Origin: Lachnospiraceae bacterium UBA4380
GTDB lineage: Bacteria > Bacillota > Clostridia > Lachnospirales > Lachnospiraceae
Direction: 5' to 3'
NCBI GenBank assembly: GCA_002390025.1
Contig: DGRU01000080.1
Location: 1-21,227 of the forward strand
Length of the DNA stretch: 21,227 nt
Shown here in pieces: positions 7,596 through 14,284 of this stretch. Numbering within the stretch: the stretch's first letter is position 1; each line of letters opens with the position of its first letter. The translations under genes and the position numbers were made by a program. Under the pieces are notes generated by a model. The model ran no database searches and had not been told where the DNA came from. It worked only from the letters and a program-made list of their open reading frames with translations.

Positions 7596-8861
7596 ATGGG
7601 ACAGACAGAGAAGAGAGAAGACCAGCAGAGAGAAGATCAGCAGAGAGAGGTCCTGACGCTGAAAAGATTCGAGGAGGCCTGTGACGCAGTCGGGCGGGTG
7701 ACCCTGGACACGGAGCTGATCTACTCGGACTATTTCAGCGAGCACACAGGCGGAAAGGTGTACCTGAAGCCGGAGAACATGCAGAGGACCGGCGCCTACA
7801 AGGTGCGCGGTGCCTACTACAAGATCAGCACTTTGTCAAAAGAGGAGCGGGAGCGCGGACTGATCACGGCATCTGCTGGCAATCACGCGCAGGGCGTGGC
7901 CTACGCGGCGCGGGAGTGCGGCGCAAAGGCGGTGATCGTGATGCCCACCACGACGCCCCTGATCAAGGTCAACAGGACCAAGGCTCTGGGCGCGGAAGTT
8001 GTCCTGTACGGAGATGTCTACGACGACGCGGCCGGATACGCGGCCAGGCTGGCAGAGGAGAACGGGTATACCTTTATCCATCCATTTGACGATCCCGATG
8101 TTGCGACCGGTCAGGGAACCATAGCGATGGAGATCATCAAGGACCTGCCTCTGGTGGACATCATTCTGGTACCTGTCGGAGGCGGCGGCCTGGCAACGGG
8201 CGTCTCCTGCCTCGCCAAGTATCTCAAACCGAATGTGAAGGTCATCGGTGTGGAGCCGGAGGGGGCAGCCTGCCTCAAGGCATCCCTGGAAGCGGGGGAA
8301 GTGGTCACTCTGCCCACGGTCAACACCATCGCGGACGGCACGGCGGTCAAGACACCCGGCAGGAAAATCTTCCCCTATCTGCAGAAGAATCTGGATGAGA
8401 TCGTCACTGTCCCGGACCAGGAGCTCGTGACGGCATTCCTGGATATGGTCGAGAACCACAAGATGGTCGTCGAGAACTCCGGACTGCTGACGGTCGCGGC
8501 CCTCCGCCATATTGACTGCAGGGACAAAAAGGTGGTCAGCGTTCTCAGCGGCGGCAACATGGATGTCATCACCATGTCCTCCGTCGTTCAGCAGGGCCTG
8601 ATCCTGCGCGACCGTATTTTCACCGTCTCCGTACTGCTTCCGGACAAGCCGGGTGAGCTGCACCGGGTATCCGGCGTGATCGCGGAGGTGAACGGCAACG
8701 TCATCAAGCTGGAGCACAACCAGTTCGTGAGCATCAACCGCAACGCGGCGGTGGAACTGCGCATTACTCTGGAGGCCTTCGGCACCGAACACAAGAGAGA
8801 AATCATCTCCGTTCTGGAGAAAAACGGCTTCAGACCCCGCCTTGTCAAGACCAGAAGCTGA
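7596..8861 (+). CDS. ilvA: Threonine ammonia-lyase with C-terminal ACT-like domain
   Basis: PLP enzyme that deaminates threonine (and usually serine) to 2-oxobutyrate and ammonia, feeding isoleucine synthesis or threonine catabolism. The 421-aa product has the PLP-binding lysine at K69 in TGAYKVRG, the phosphate-binding glycine loop GGGGLATG (from 195), and from about residue 343 an ACT-like domain (VSVLLPDKPGELHRVSGV) that may bind isoleucine or valine. This architecture is shared by short IlvA and TdcB-like enzymes, so biosynthetic and catabolic roles cannot be separated here. The start at 7596 has a weak ribosome-binding site (GAAAGCGG). The first ~18 residues are an extension containing two exact REDQQ repeats from a 15-bp duplication (7614-7643). 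It lies 82 bp after ftsY. Confidence 0.93.
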   Translation: MGQTEKREDQQREDQQREVLTLKRFEEACDAVGRVTLDTELIYSDYFSEHTGGKVYLKPENMQRTGAYKVRGAYYKISTLSKEERERGLITASAGNHAQGVAYAARECGAKAVIVMPTTTPLIKVNRTKALGAEVVLYGDVYDDAAGYAARLAEENGYTFIHPFDDPDVATGQGTIAMEIIKDLPLVDIILVPVGGGGLATGVSCLAKYLKPNVKVIGVEPEGAACLKASLEAGEVVTLPTVNTIADGTAVKTPGRKIFPYLQKNLDEIVTVPDQELVTAFLDMVENHKMVVENSGLLTVAALRHIDCRDKKVVSVLSGGNMDVITMSSVVQQGLILRDRIFTVSVLLPDKPGELHRVSGVIAEVNGNVIKLEHNQFVSINRNAAVELRITLEAFGTEHKREIISVLEKNGFRPRLVKTRS

Positions 8862-8892
8862 AAAAGCCGGGATTATAGCAGGTTTTTAAAAA

Positions 8893-10122
8893 ATGAGTCG
8901 GATGAATAATCAAAGAGATCCATCGGATAATCCCAACCGGAATCGTTCGCTGTATCTGATCAATATCATATTCCTGAGCTGTCTGACGATCGCATCGCTC
9001 CTCTTTGCGCTGTTTGTCTTTTTCAGGCTGCGCACCCGCGGAACAGACGGAGTCCGGCAGTTTTATACCAGGGGACAGATCAGCAAGATCGAGGAGACGG
9101 CTGCCCGCAATGCCCGGGACGATCTGCTCCTGGAGATCCAGTCTTCTCTGGAATCCGGCAGAAGTACGACGCAGATGCTGCGGGAGATCTTTTCCGACAG
9201 CATTGTCGTGGTCAGCGGGGGACGCTACTATTTTTATCCTCTCGCGGAGGATGTGGAGAAAAACCCCCTGATGGCCGGGGATCTCACCGCTGTCGAAGGA
9301 AGAGTCTCCTACGGGGGAGAAGACCATGCGGTACAGATCAGCCACGGCGTTCTGCTGTCGGACAACAACGGAAAGATCGACTGGGGCCGGCTGGCGGACA
9401 GCGGGATCGAGGAGGTCACGGTCAGCGCGGGGATCCTCAACGAAAAGCGCTTTGTCCCGGACCAGAATTTTGAGAGGAACTGCAGATATGCTGTCGAGAA
9501 GGGCAAGCGTGTCAGTATATCCCTGGAAGTCCAGGGCCCCGCAGGCAGGGAATCCGTGGAAGAGGCCATGGCCGCTGTCGGGGCTGTGACCGATGTCTAC
9601 GGGCTCCGCGACCTTCCCGAAAAGGACATGGATCAGGAGAAAGTCTCCGCAGACAGGGATTCGGAGGACGAAAGCGGCACACAGCCGGAGCCCGGCGCAG
9701 GGGACAGCGGGGATTCCGCGGAAGGATCCGACGGCGGGGAGAAGGCCGGAGAGAACGAGCCGGCCGGCGGCAGGGAAGGATCCATCGATCCCCTGCTCGT
9801 GCTCAGGATCCGCACGGCAGAGGAGCTCTCCGACGACGGAAAAGACGAAGAGGCCTGGACGGACTGTATCGAAGAGCTCTGCAGGGCGGCGGACGATGAG
9901 GAGATCCGTCCTGTGATCGGCGCGGGACTCTTTACCAGTGCCGCGCAGATTGATATGGAAGCCCTCGCCGGGCGGGAGCGCTGGCTGATCGACCACGAGG
10001 AGACGGCCAGTTACCCCTACAGCTACTCCTTCTGGGAGTACAGTGCGGAGGGGAGCATGGAGGGAGTGCCCGGAAAGGCGGTTCTCTATGCCAGGATCGA
10101 TGTCTCCGGTCTCACGGAATGA
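8893..10122 (+). CDS. Membrane-anchored protein with degenerate GH25-like domain
   Basis: A 409-aa protein with one N-terminal TM helix (about residues 19-44) preceded by a short polar cytoplasmic tail; the rest should lie outside. By eye the exterior matches the GH25 (Chalaropsis-type) lysozyme pattern. HGVLLSDNNGKIDW (151-164) matches the usual HGIDVS..QGxIDW opening, and DPLLVLRIRTAEE (299-311) sits where the LDxE strand is expected. SFWEYSAEGSMEGVPGK (from about 379) matches the closing W-Q-Y-S..G.V.GI.G segment. The catalytic acids are replaced: the first Asp by L154 and the D-x-E pair by R305-I-R307. An acidic Gly/Ser/Glu-rich linker (about 240-297) is inserted. Likely a non-catalytic peptidoglycan-binding or scaffold protein. 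The fold call rests on pattern matching only. Confidence 0.6.
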   Translation: MSRMNNQRDPSDNPNRNRSLYLINIIFLSCLTIASLLFALFVFFRLRTRGTDGVRQFYTRGQISKIEETAARNARDDLLLEIQSSLESGRSTTQMLREIFSDSIVVVSGGRYYFYPLAEDVEKNPLMAGDLTAVEGRVSYGGEDHAVQISHGVLLSDNNGKIDWGRLADSGIEEVTVSAGILNEKRFVPDQNFERNCRYAVEKGKRVSISLEVQGPAGRESVEEAMAAVGAVTDVYGLRDLPEKDMDQEKVSADRDSEDESGTQPEPGAGDSGDSAEGSDGGEKAGENEPAGGREGSIDPLLVLRIRTAEELSDDGKDEEAWTDCIEELCRAADDEEIRPVIGAGLFTSAAQIDMEALAGRERWLIDHEETASYPYSYSFWEYSAEGSMEGVPGKAVLYARIDVSGLTE

Positions 10123-10185
10123 GCAGGCCCTGAATGCTGCAGATCCTCAGACAGATTTGAACTGAACAGATTATCAGGCATATCC

Positions 10186-10217
10186 GACACGCCCCTTTTC
10201 CGGGGCGTGTCATTTTT
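10186..10217 (+). terminator. Strong Rho-independent terminator
   Basis: A perfect 10-bp stem (GACACGCCCC at 10186-10195 with GGGGCGTGTC at 10202-10211) has a TTTTCC loop and is followed by ATTTTT. It ends the transcript of the GH25-like gene, 64 bp after its stop. Confidence 0.92.
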
Positions 10218-10317
10218 GCCCCGGAGCGTGTTGTTTGCCCCGGAGCGTGTTGTTTTTCCCTTGGGTGCATGTTATTTCCCCCGGGGTGTGTTTTCCCCTC
10301 CGGGGCTTGTTGTTTTT
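10200..10317 (+). repeat. Six tandem degenerate copies of the terminator 3' arm
   Basis: Starting with the terminator's own descending arm, about six units follow: 10200-10218, 10219-10237, 10238-10257, 10258-10277, 10278-10294 and 10295-10317. Each consists of C-rich bases, GGGGCGTGT or a variant, and a T-run. Units 2 and 3 are nearly identical (CCCCGGAGCGTGTTG). Several could pair with the single 5' arm at 10186-10195, so the array offers alternative 3' halves and T-tracts. Reading frames across it on either strand are low-complexity and not credible genes. Confidence 0.8.
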
Positions 10318-10465
10318 CCGCAGACGAAGCCGGGCGTACCTGCAGCATGCCGCAGACCGGACAGGATGCGGCGGCTGCTTAAGGAGTTGATTGCAGTGCG
10401 GATTCCGCTCTGCCGGGGCAGCAGGGCGGCATAGGGCCGCGCCCGCCGGGGGCAGCAGGAAAGTT
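10318..10465. other. Non-coding stretch with a 14/15-bp direct repeat
   Basis: This lies between the terminator array and the ylxM promoter. No gene is seen. GCCGGGGCAGCAGG at 10412-10425 recurs with one extra G at 10445-10459. The intervening GC-rich sequence can fold (GGGCG with CGCCC), with no T-tract after it. Confidence 0.4.
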
Positions 10466-10520
10466 CTTTTATAAAAGTCAAGAATTTTTGCTTGACAAGC
10501 AGTAACTGCGTGAGTACAAT
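10466..10520 (+). promoter_or_regulatory. Near-consensus promoter of ylxM-ffh, with upstream palindrome
   Basis: A consensus -35 TTGACA (10492-10497), a 17-bp spacer, and the -10 TACAAT (10515-10520, 5 of 6). Upstream, CTTTTATAAAAG (10466-10477) is a perfect 12-bp AT-rich palindrome that may act as an UP element or operator. Transcription should begin around 10525-10529, at or within about four bases of the ylxM ATG (10529). Confidence 0.88.
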
Positions 10521-10528
10521 GTGCAGGT

Positions 10529-10870
10529 ATGGAAAAAATCGTTGAGCAGGGGCTGCTGTATGATTTCTACGGGCAGCTTCTTACAGCACATCAGCAGAAA
10601 ATCTATGAACAGGCGGTCTATGAGAATCTCTCCTACAATGAGATTGCCGAGCAGGAGGGAATCAGCCGTCAGGCGGTACACGATCTCATACGCAGGACAA
10701 CTGCGCTCATGCAGAGATATGAGAACAGGCTGGGTATGATCCGGAGATTTCGCAGTCTCCGCGATGCAGCCGACGATCTCTGTGAGGCGGCGGATGCTGC
10801 CGGGAGCCTTGAAGAGCTTGCCGAGCGTGCCCGCGGGATCGCAGACAGGATCAGAAAGGATCTCAGTTAA
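10529..10870 (+). CDS. ylxM: YlxM-type HTH protein, SRP-associated
   Basis: Small helix-turn-helix protein (UPF0122) encoded next to ffh in many Firmicutes and reported to associate with the signal recognition particle. The 113-aa product begins MEKIVEQGLLYDFYG as its homologues do and has a sigma-region-4-like HTH (about residues 34-56, LSYNEIAEQEGISRQAVHDLI). The ATG at 10529 is fixed by this conserved N-terminus. It lies only 8 nt past the promoter's -10 box, and the only purine-rich bases upstream (AGG) are far too close to act as a Shine-Dalgarno. Its stop overlaps the ffh start by one base (TAATG), indicating translational coupling. Confidence 0.93.
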   Translation: MEKIVEQGLLYDFYGQLLTAHQQKIYEQAVYENLSYNEIAEQEGISRQAVHDLIRRTTALMQRYENRLGMIRRFRSLRDAADDLCEAADAAGSLEELAERARGIADRIRKDLS

Positions 10871-12261
10871 TGGCATTTGAGAATCTGACCGATAAACTGA
10901 ATGAAGTATTCCGGAACCTGAGTGGCAAAGGACGTCTGACAGAGAGCGATGTCAAGACCGCAATGCGCGAAGTCAAGATGGCTCTGCTGGAGGCGGATGT
11001 CAACTTCAAGGTGGTCAAGAAGTTTGTCTCCTCGGTACAGGAGCGTGCGATCGGCGCCGATGTCATGAACGGTCTGAATCCCGGACAGATGGTGATCAAG
11101 ATCGTCGATGAGGAAATGACGGAGCTGATGGGCTCTGAAACAACCGAGATCAGACTTGAGCCCGGCAGGGAGGCCACCGTGATCATGATGGCGGGTCTGC
11201 AGGGTGCAGGTAAGACGACCACCGCGGCAAAGCTGGCCGGAAAGTTCAAATCCAAGGGCCGCAAGCCTCTTCTGGTTGCTCTGGACGTCTATCGTCCCGC
11301 TGCGATCAGACAGCTGCAGGTCAACGGCGAGAAGCAGGGCGTAGATGTCTTTGCGATGGAGGACGGCACCAGACCGGCCCAGATCGCCCAGGAAGCCATG
11401 AAGCACGCCAGGGCCAACGGCGAGACAGTGGTCATTCTGGATACGGCAGGCCGTCTGCAGATCGATGACGCGATGATGCAGGAGCTCTCCGATATCAAAG
11501 AGGCTGTCACAGTGCACCAGACCGTACTTGTCGTGGATGCCATGACAGGTCAGGAGGCAGTCAATGTGGCGAAGACCTTCGATGAGAAGGTCGGCGTTGA
11601 CGGCGTGATCCTCACCAAGATGGACGGCGACACCCGGGGCGGTGCGGCCCTCTCCATCAAGGCGGTCACAGGCAGGCCGATTCTGTACATCGGTATGGGT
11701 GAGAAGCTCTCCGATCTGGAGCAGTTCTACCCGGACCGCATGGCCAGCCGCATCCTCGGCATGGGCGATGTCCTGACCCTGATCGACAAGGCACAGGAAG
11801 CCCTGGACAAAGAGGACGAGGAGAAGAGCCGTGACATGGTCGGGCGTGTCCGAAAGGGCAGGTTCGATTTCAACGATTACCTCGAGAGCATGAAGCAGAT
11901 GAGAAAGATGGGCGGCATGTCCAGCATCCTATCCATGCTTCCCGGAATGGGAATGAGCAAAGACATGCTCGAGGGGGCTGTCGATGAGAAACAGCTCAAA
12001 CAGACTGAGGCGATCATCCTGAGCATGACGCCCCAGGAGCGCGCCAATCCCAAGATCCTCACCCCCCAGCGGAAGTTCCGCATTGCAAAGGGATCCGGAT
12101 GCGATATCGCGACAGTCAATCGTTTTATCAAACAGTTCACCCAGATGCAGAAGATGATGAAGCAGATGGGCGGCATGGGCGGCCGGCGCCGCGGGAGAAA
12201 TCCTCTCTCCGGTATGTTCGGCGGCATGGGCGGATCAAGACGGGGAGGATTCCCCTTCTGA
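10870..12261 (+). CDS. ffh: Signal recognition particle protein Ffh
   Basis: GTPase subunit of the SRP; binds signal sequences and 4.5S/6S RNA and delivers nascent chains to FtsY at the membrane. The 463-aa product has an N domain, a G domain with GLQGAGKTT (109-117), DTAGR (from 191) and TKMDGD (from 249), and a methionine-rich C-terminal M domain (about 300-463) ending in Gly/Arg/Met-rich GGMGG repeats. The RNA-binding stretch GSGCDIATVNRFIKQF matches the family GSG signature. It overlaps ylxM by one base, with AAAGGA upstream. No SRP RNA gene is seen in the window. Confidence 0.98.
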   Translation: MAFENLTDKLNEVFRNLSGKGRLTESDVKTAMREVKMALLEADVNFKVVKKFVSSVQERAIGADVMNGLNPGQMVIKIVDEEMTELMGSETTEIRLEPGREATVIMMAGLQGAGKTTTAAKLAGKFKSKGRKPLLVALDVYRPAAIRQLQVNGEKQGVDVFAMEDGTRPAQIAQEAMKHARANGETVVILDTAGRLQIDDAMMQELSDIKEAVTVHQTVLVVDAMTGQEAVNVAKTFDEKVGVDGVILTKMDGDTRGGAALSIKAVTGRPILYIGMGEKLSDLEQFYPDRMASRILGMGDVLTLIDKAQEALDKEDEEKSRDMVGRVRKGRFDFNDYLESMKQMRKMGGMSSILSMLPGMGMSKDMLEGAVDEKQLKQTEAIILSMTPQERANPKILTPQRKFRIAKGSGCDIATVNRFIKQFTQMQKMMKQMGGMGGRRRGRNPLSGMFGGMGGSRRGGFPF

Positions 12262-12280
12262 GATAAAGACTAAAAAGACA

Positions 12281-12300
12281 GTGCCGGATGAGGCCGGCGC
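12281..12300 (+). other. Hairpin in the ffh-rpsP gap
   Basis: GTGCCGG (12281-12287) pairs with CCGGCGC (12294-12300), with one G-U and a 6-nt loop. No T-tract follows. It lies 24 nt before rpsP and may adjust mRNA stability or expression between ffh and the ribosomal protein gene; there is no evidence for a specific ligand. Confidence 0.35.
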
Positions 12301-12323
12301 ATTAGAATGAGGAGGAAAAAACA

Positions 12324-12566
12324 ATGGCAGTAAAAATCAGACTTACAAGAATCGGTGAGAAGAAGGTTCCGCTTTACAGAATCGTCGTCGCAGATGCTTC
12401 CACTCCCAGGGACGGAAGAGCGATCGACACAATCGGACACTACAACCCCAACACAGATCCCGGCACAGTTGATGTCGATGTGGAAGCTGCAAAGAAATGG
12501 CTCAAGAACGGTGCACAGCCTACGACCGTGGTCAAAAAACTGTTTAAGCAGGCAGGTATTAAATAA
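12324..12566 (+). CDS. rpsP: 30S ribosomal protein S16
   Basis: Small-subunit protein needed for 30S assembly. The 80-aa product opens [24 protein letters not shown], the S16 signature, followed by [15 protein letters not shown] very good Shine-Dalgarno (GAGGAGG) precedes ATG 12324. It sits in the common ffh-rpsP-khpA-rimM-trmD order. The assignment is secure. Confidence 0.98.
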   Translation: MAVKIRLTRIGEKKVPLYRIVVADASTPRDGRAIDTIGHYNPNTDPGTVDVDVEAAKKWLKNGAQPTTVVKKLFKQAGIK

Positions 12567-12619
12567 GATTTCTGCGGCATGCGCAGTCTGTTTATACATA
12601 TATCGCCTGACAATGAGGT

Positions 12620-12638
12620 CCGGCACGGAATGTGCCGG
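12620..12638 (+). other. Hairpin in the rpsP-khpA gap
   Basis: CCGGCAC (12620-12626) pairs perfectly with GTGCCGG (12632-12638) around a GGAAT loop. No T-tract follows. It resembles the CCGG-stem hairpin ahead of rpsP and may uncouple the levels of rpsP from khpA. It also contains a GTG at 12632 that could be miscalled as the khpA start. Confidence 0.4.
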
Positions 12639-12655
12639 GTCTAGAAGGATTGTCT

Positions 12656-12883
12656 ATGAAAGAATTGGTTGAAGTGATTGCGAAAGCGCTTGTTGATAAT
12701 CCCGATGAAGTTGTCGTGACCGAGAAAAAAGAAGGCAGAAACATCAGGGTGCAGCTCCACGTGGCACCGTCGGACATGGGAAAGGTAATCGGAAGGCAGG
12801 GCAGGATCGCAAGAGCGATCCGGTCTGTTGTTAAAGCCGCTTCTGCACAGGAAGATTACAGGATCGATGTAGATATCGATTGA
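12656..12883 (+). CDS. khpA: KH-domain RNA-binding protein KhpA
   Basis: Small single-KH RNA-binding protein (UPF0109, YlqC); with KhpB/EloR it forms an RNA-binding pair linked to cell elongation and division in Firmicutes. The 75-aa product starts MKELVEVIAKALVDNP, as homologues do. It has the GxxG loop GRQG at 46-49 within GKVIGRQGRIARAIR. ATG 12656 with AAGGA upstream is preferred over an upstream in-frame GTG at 12632 that lies inside a hairpin. A terminator hairpin follows at 12899-12924. Confidence 0.93.
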   Translation: MKELVEVIAKALVDNPDEVVVTEKKEGRNIRVQLHVAPSDMGKVIGRQGRIARAIRSVVKAASAQEDYRIDVDID

Positions 12884-12898
12884 AGATACTAAGACTTT

Positions 12899-12924
12899 AA
12901 GGCGGCGTTCTGCGCCGCCTTTTG
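12899..12924 (+). terminator. Intrinsic terminator between khpA and rimM
   Basis: GGCGGCG (12901-12907) pairs perfectly with CGCCGCC (12913-12919) around a TTCTG loop. Flanking TTAA and TTTTG lengthen the stem and give a short T-tract. It divides the ylxM-khpA part from rimM-trmD and the exopolysaccharide genes, so the downstream genes rely on read-through or on a promoter I cannot clearly identify in the AT-rich 12920-12956. Confidence 0.75.
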
Positions 12925-12956
12925 TATATTTAAATATAAGGAAAACGTATACAGGA

Positions 12957-13481
12957 ATGGGAAAAGAATTGACGAAACGATTTCAGGTCGGAGTGATCAC
13001 AACCCCCCACGGTCTTCGGGGAGAAGTAAAAGTCTATCCGACTACAGATGATCCTTGGCGCTTCAAGATCCTGAAGGAACTGATCCTGAAGGAGAAGAGA
13101 GGCGAGCGTGTTCTCAAGGTTCGCAGTGTGAAATTTTTCAAGCAGTTTGTCATTCTGGGTTTTGAAGGTCTGAACAGGATCGAGGACGTGGAGTCTCTGC
13201 GCCAGTGCCCCCTCCTTGTGGAACGCAAGGACGCTGTTCCGCTTGAGGAGGACGAGTATTATATTGCGGATCTGATCGGTCTGTCCGTGCGCACGGAGGA
13301 CGGAAGGGAAGTCGGAACATTGAAGGAAGTCCTGGAGACAGGCGCCAACGATGTCTATGTGGTCGGCAGAGAGGGACAGAAGGACCTGCTGCTCCCCGCG
13401 ATCTCCCAGTGCATCCTTGATGTTCAGCCGGAAGAGGGCTTTATCACGGTCCATATCATGGAAGGCCTGGAGGATCTGTGA
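12957..13481 (+). CDS. rimM: Ribosome maturation factor RimM
   Basis: Assists late 30S assembly by binding S19. The 174-aa product has the RimM N-terminal barrel (FQVGVITTPHGLRGEVKVYPTTDD, through about residue 95) and a C-terminal PRC barrel (EYYIADLIGLSV to DLLLPAISQCILDV). The start is uncertain: ATG 12957 has AGGA directly abutting it, and a better-placed AAGGA is 14 nt away. TTG at 12969, giving MTKRFQVG, would match homologue length equally well. It overlaps trmD by one base (TGATG). The function assignment is secure. Confidence 0.95.
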   Translation: MGKELTKRFQVGVITTPHGLRGEVKVYPTTDDPWRFKILKELILKEKRGERVLKVRSVKFFKQFVILGFEGLNRIEDVESLRQCPLLVERKDAVPLEEDEYYIADLIGLSVRTEDGREVGTLKEVLETGANDVYVVGREGQKDLLLPAISQCILDVQPEEGFITVHIMEGLEDL

Positions 13482-14284
13482 TGCGTTTTCATGTTCTGAC
13501 TCTGTTTCCGGAGATGGTTGAATCGGCACTGGGAGAGAGTATCCTGGGCCGCGCCGCGCAGAAGGGGCTGGTGGAGATCAGCGCAGTCGATATCCGCCGC
13601 TTCACCCAAAACCGGCACAACAGGGTTGATGATTATACATATGGGGGCGGTGCAGGCATGCTTATGCAGGCACAGCCCGTTTTTGACTGCTGCAATTTCG
13701 TGCAGGAGGGAATCAGATCCAGACAGGGCAGACCGGCCAGAGTTCTGTATATGTCCCCGCTGGGACCTACTTTTAACCAGCGCATGGCACAGGAGCTGGC
13801 GCAGGAGGAGGAACTGATCCTGCTCTGCGGTCACTATGAGGGCATAGATGCCCGCGCCCTTGAGGAGATCGGCGCGGAGGAGGTCTCGATCGGAGATTTC
13901 GTCCTGACCGGAGGCGAGCTGCCGGCCATGATGATCATCGATGCCGTCTCCCGAATGATTCCCGGTGTCCTCGGTAATACGGAATCGGCCGACACGGATT
14001 CCTTTATGAACGGGCTTCTGGAATACCCGCAGTATTCAAGACCTGCCGTCTGGCACGGCAGAGAAGTCCCTCCCGTCCTGCTCTCCGGCGACCATGCCCG
14101 GGTGGAGGAATGGCGGTTTGAACAGTCTCTTGCCATCACAAAGGAGCGGAGGCCGGACCTCTATGAGCGGTTTGTGCTGGAGAATCCCGGGATCATGGAG
14201 GCGCGTCAGAAGCGCCTGGACCGTCAGAAGAGGCTGGAGGAAAGGCGAAGGAGAAGAGAAGAGAAGCAGCAGGGAGGAAAATGA
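13481..14284 (+). CDS. trmD: tRNA (guanine-37-N1)-methyltransferase TrmD
   Basis: Methylates G37 next to the anticodon in tRNAs reading CNN, using S-adenosylmethionine, and prevents +1 frameshifting. The 267-aa product has the SPOUT knot signature: YGGGAGM (54-60) and GDFVLTGGELPAMMIIDA (from 138). It also has the DRRPDLYERF-like C-terminal segment, here RRPDLYERF, and a highly basic tail ending RRREEKQQGGK. ATG 13481 is preferred to GTG 13478; it overlaps the rimM stop by one base with GGAGG upstream. The usual next gene, rplS, is absent; instead the stop overlaps the start of a glycoside hydrolase gene by four bases (ATGA). Confidence 0.97.
   Translation: MRFHVLTLFPEMVESALGESILGRAAQKGLVEISAVDIRRFTQNRHNRVDDYTYGGGAGMLMQAQPVFDCCNFVQEGIRSRQGRPARVLYMSPLGPTFNQRMAQELAQEEELILLCGHYEGIDARALEEIGAEEVSIGDFVLTGGELPAMMIIDAVSRMIPGVLGNTESADTDSFMNGLLEYPQYSRPAVWHGREVPPVLLSGDHARVEEWRFEQSLAITKERRPDLYERFVLENPGIMEARQKRLDRQKRLEERRRRREEKQQGGK

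Noticed and set aside
10200..10317. CRISPR array
   Set aside because: Units are degenerate, 17-23 bp, directly abutting with no spacers, and no cas genes are present.
10112..10348. 78-codon - strand frame across the terminator repeat array
   Set aside because: The product is simply the translated repeat (Pro/Gly/Lys-rich). There is no ribosome-binding site, and the sequence is explained by the terminator-arm array.
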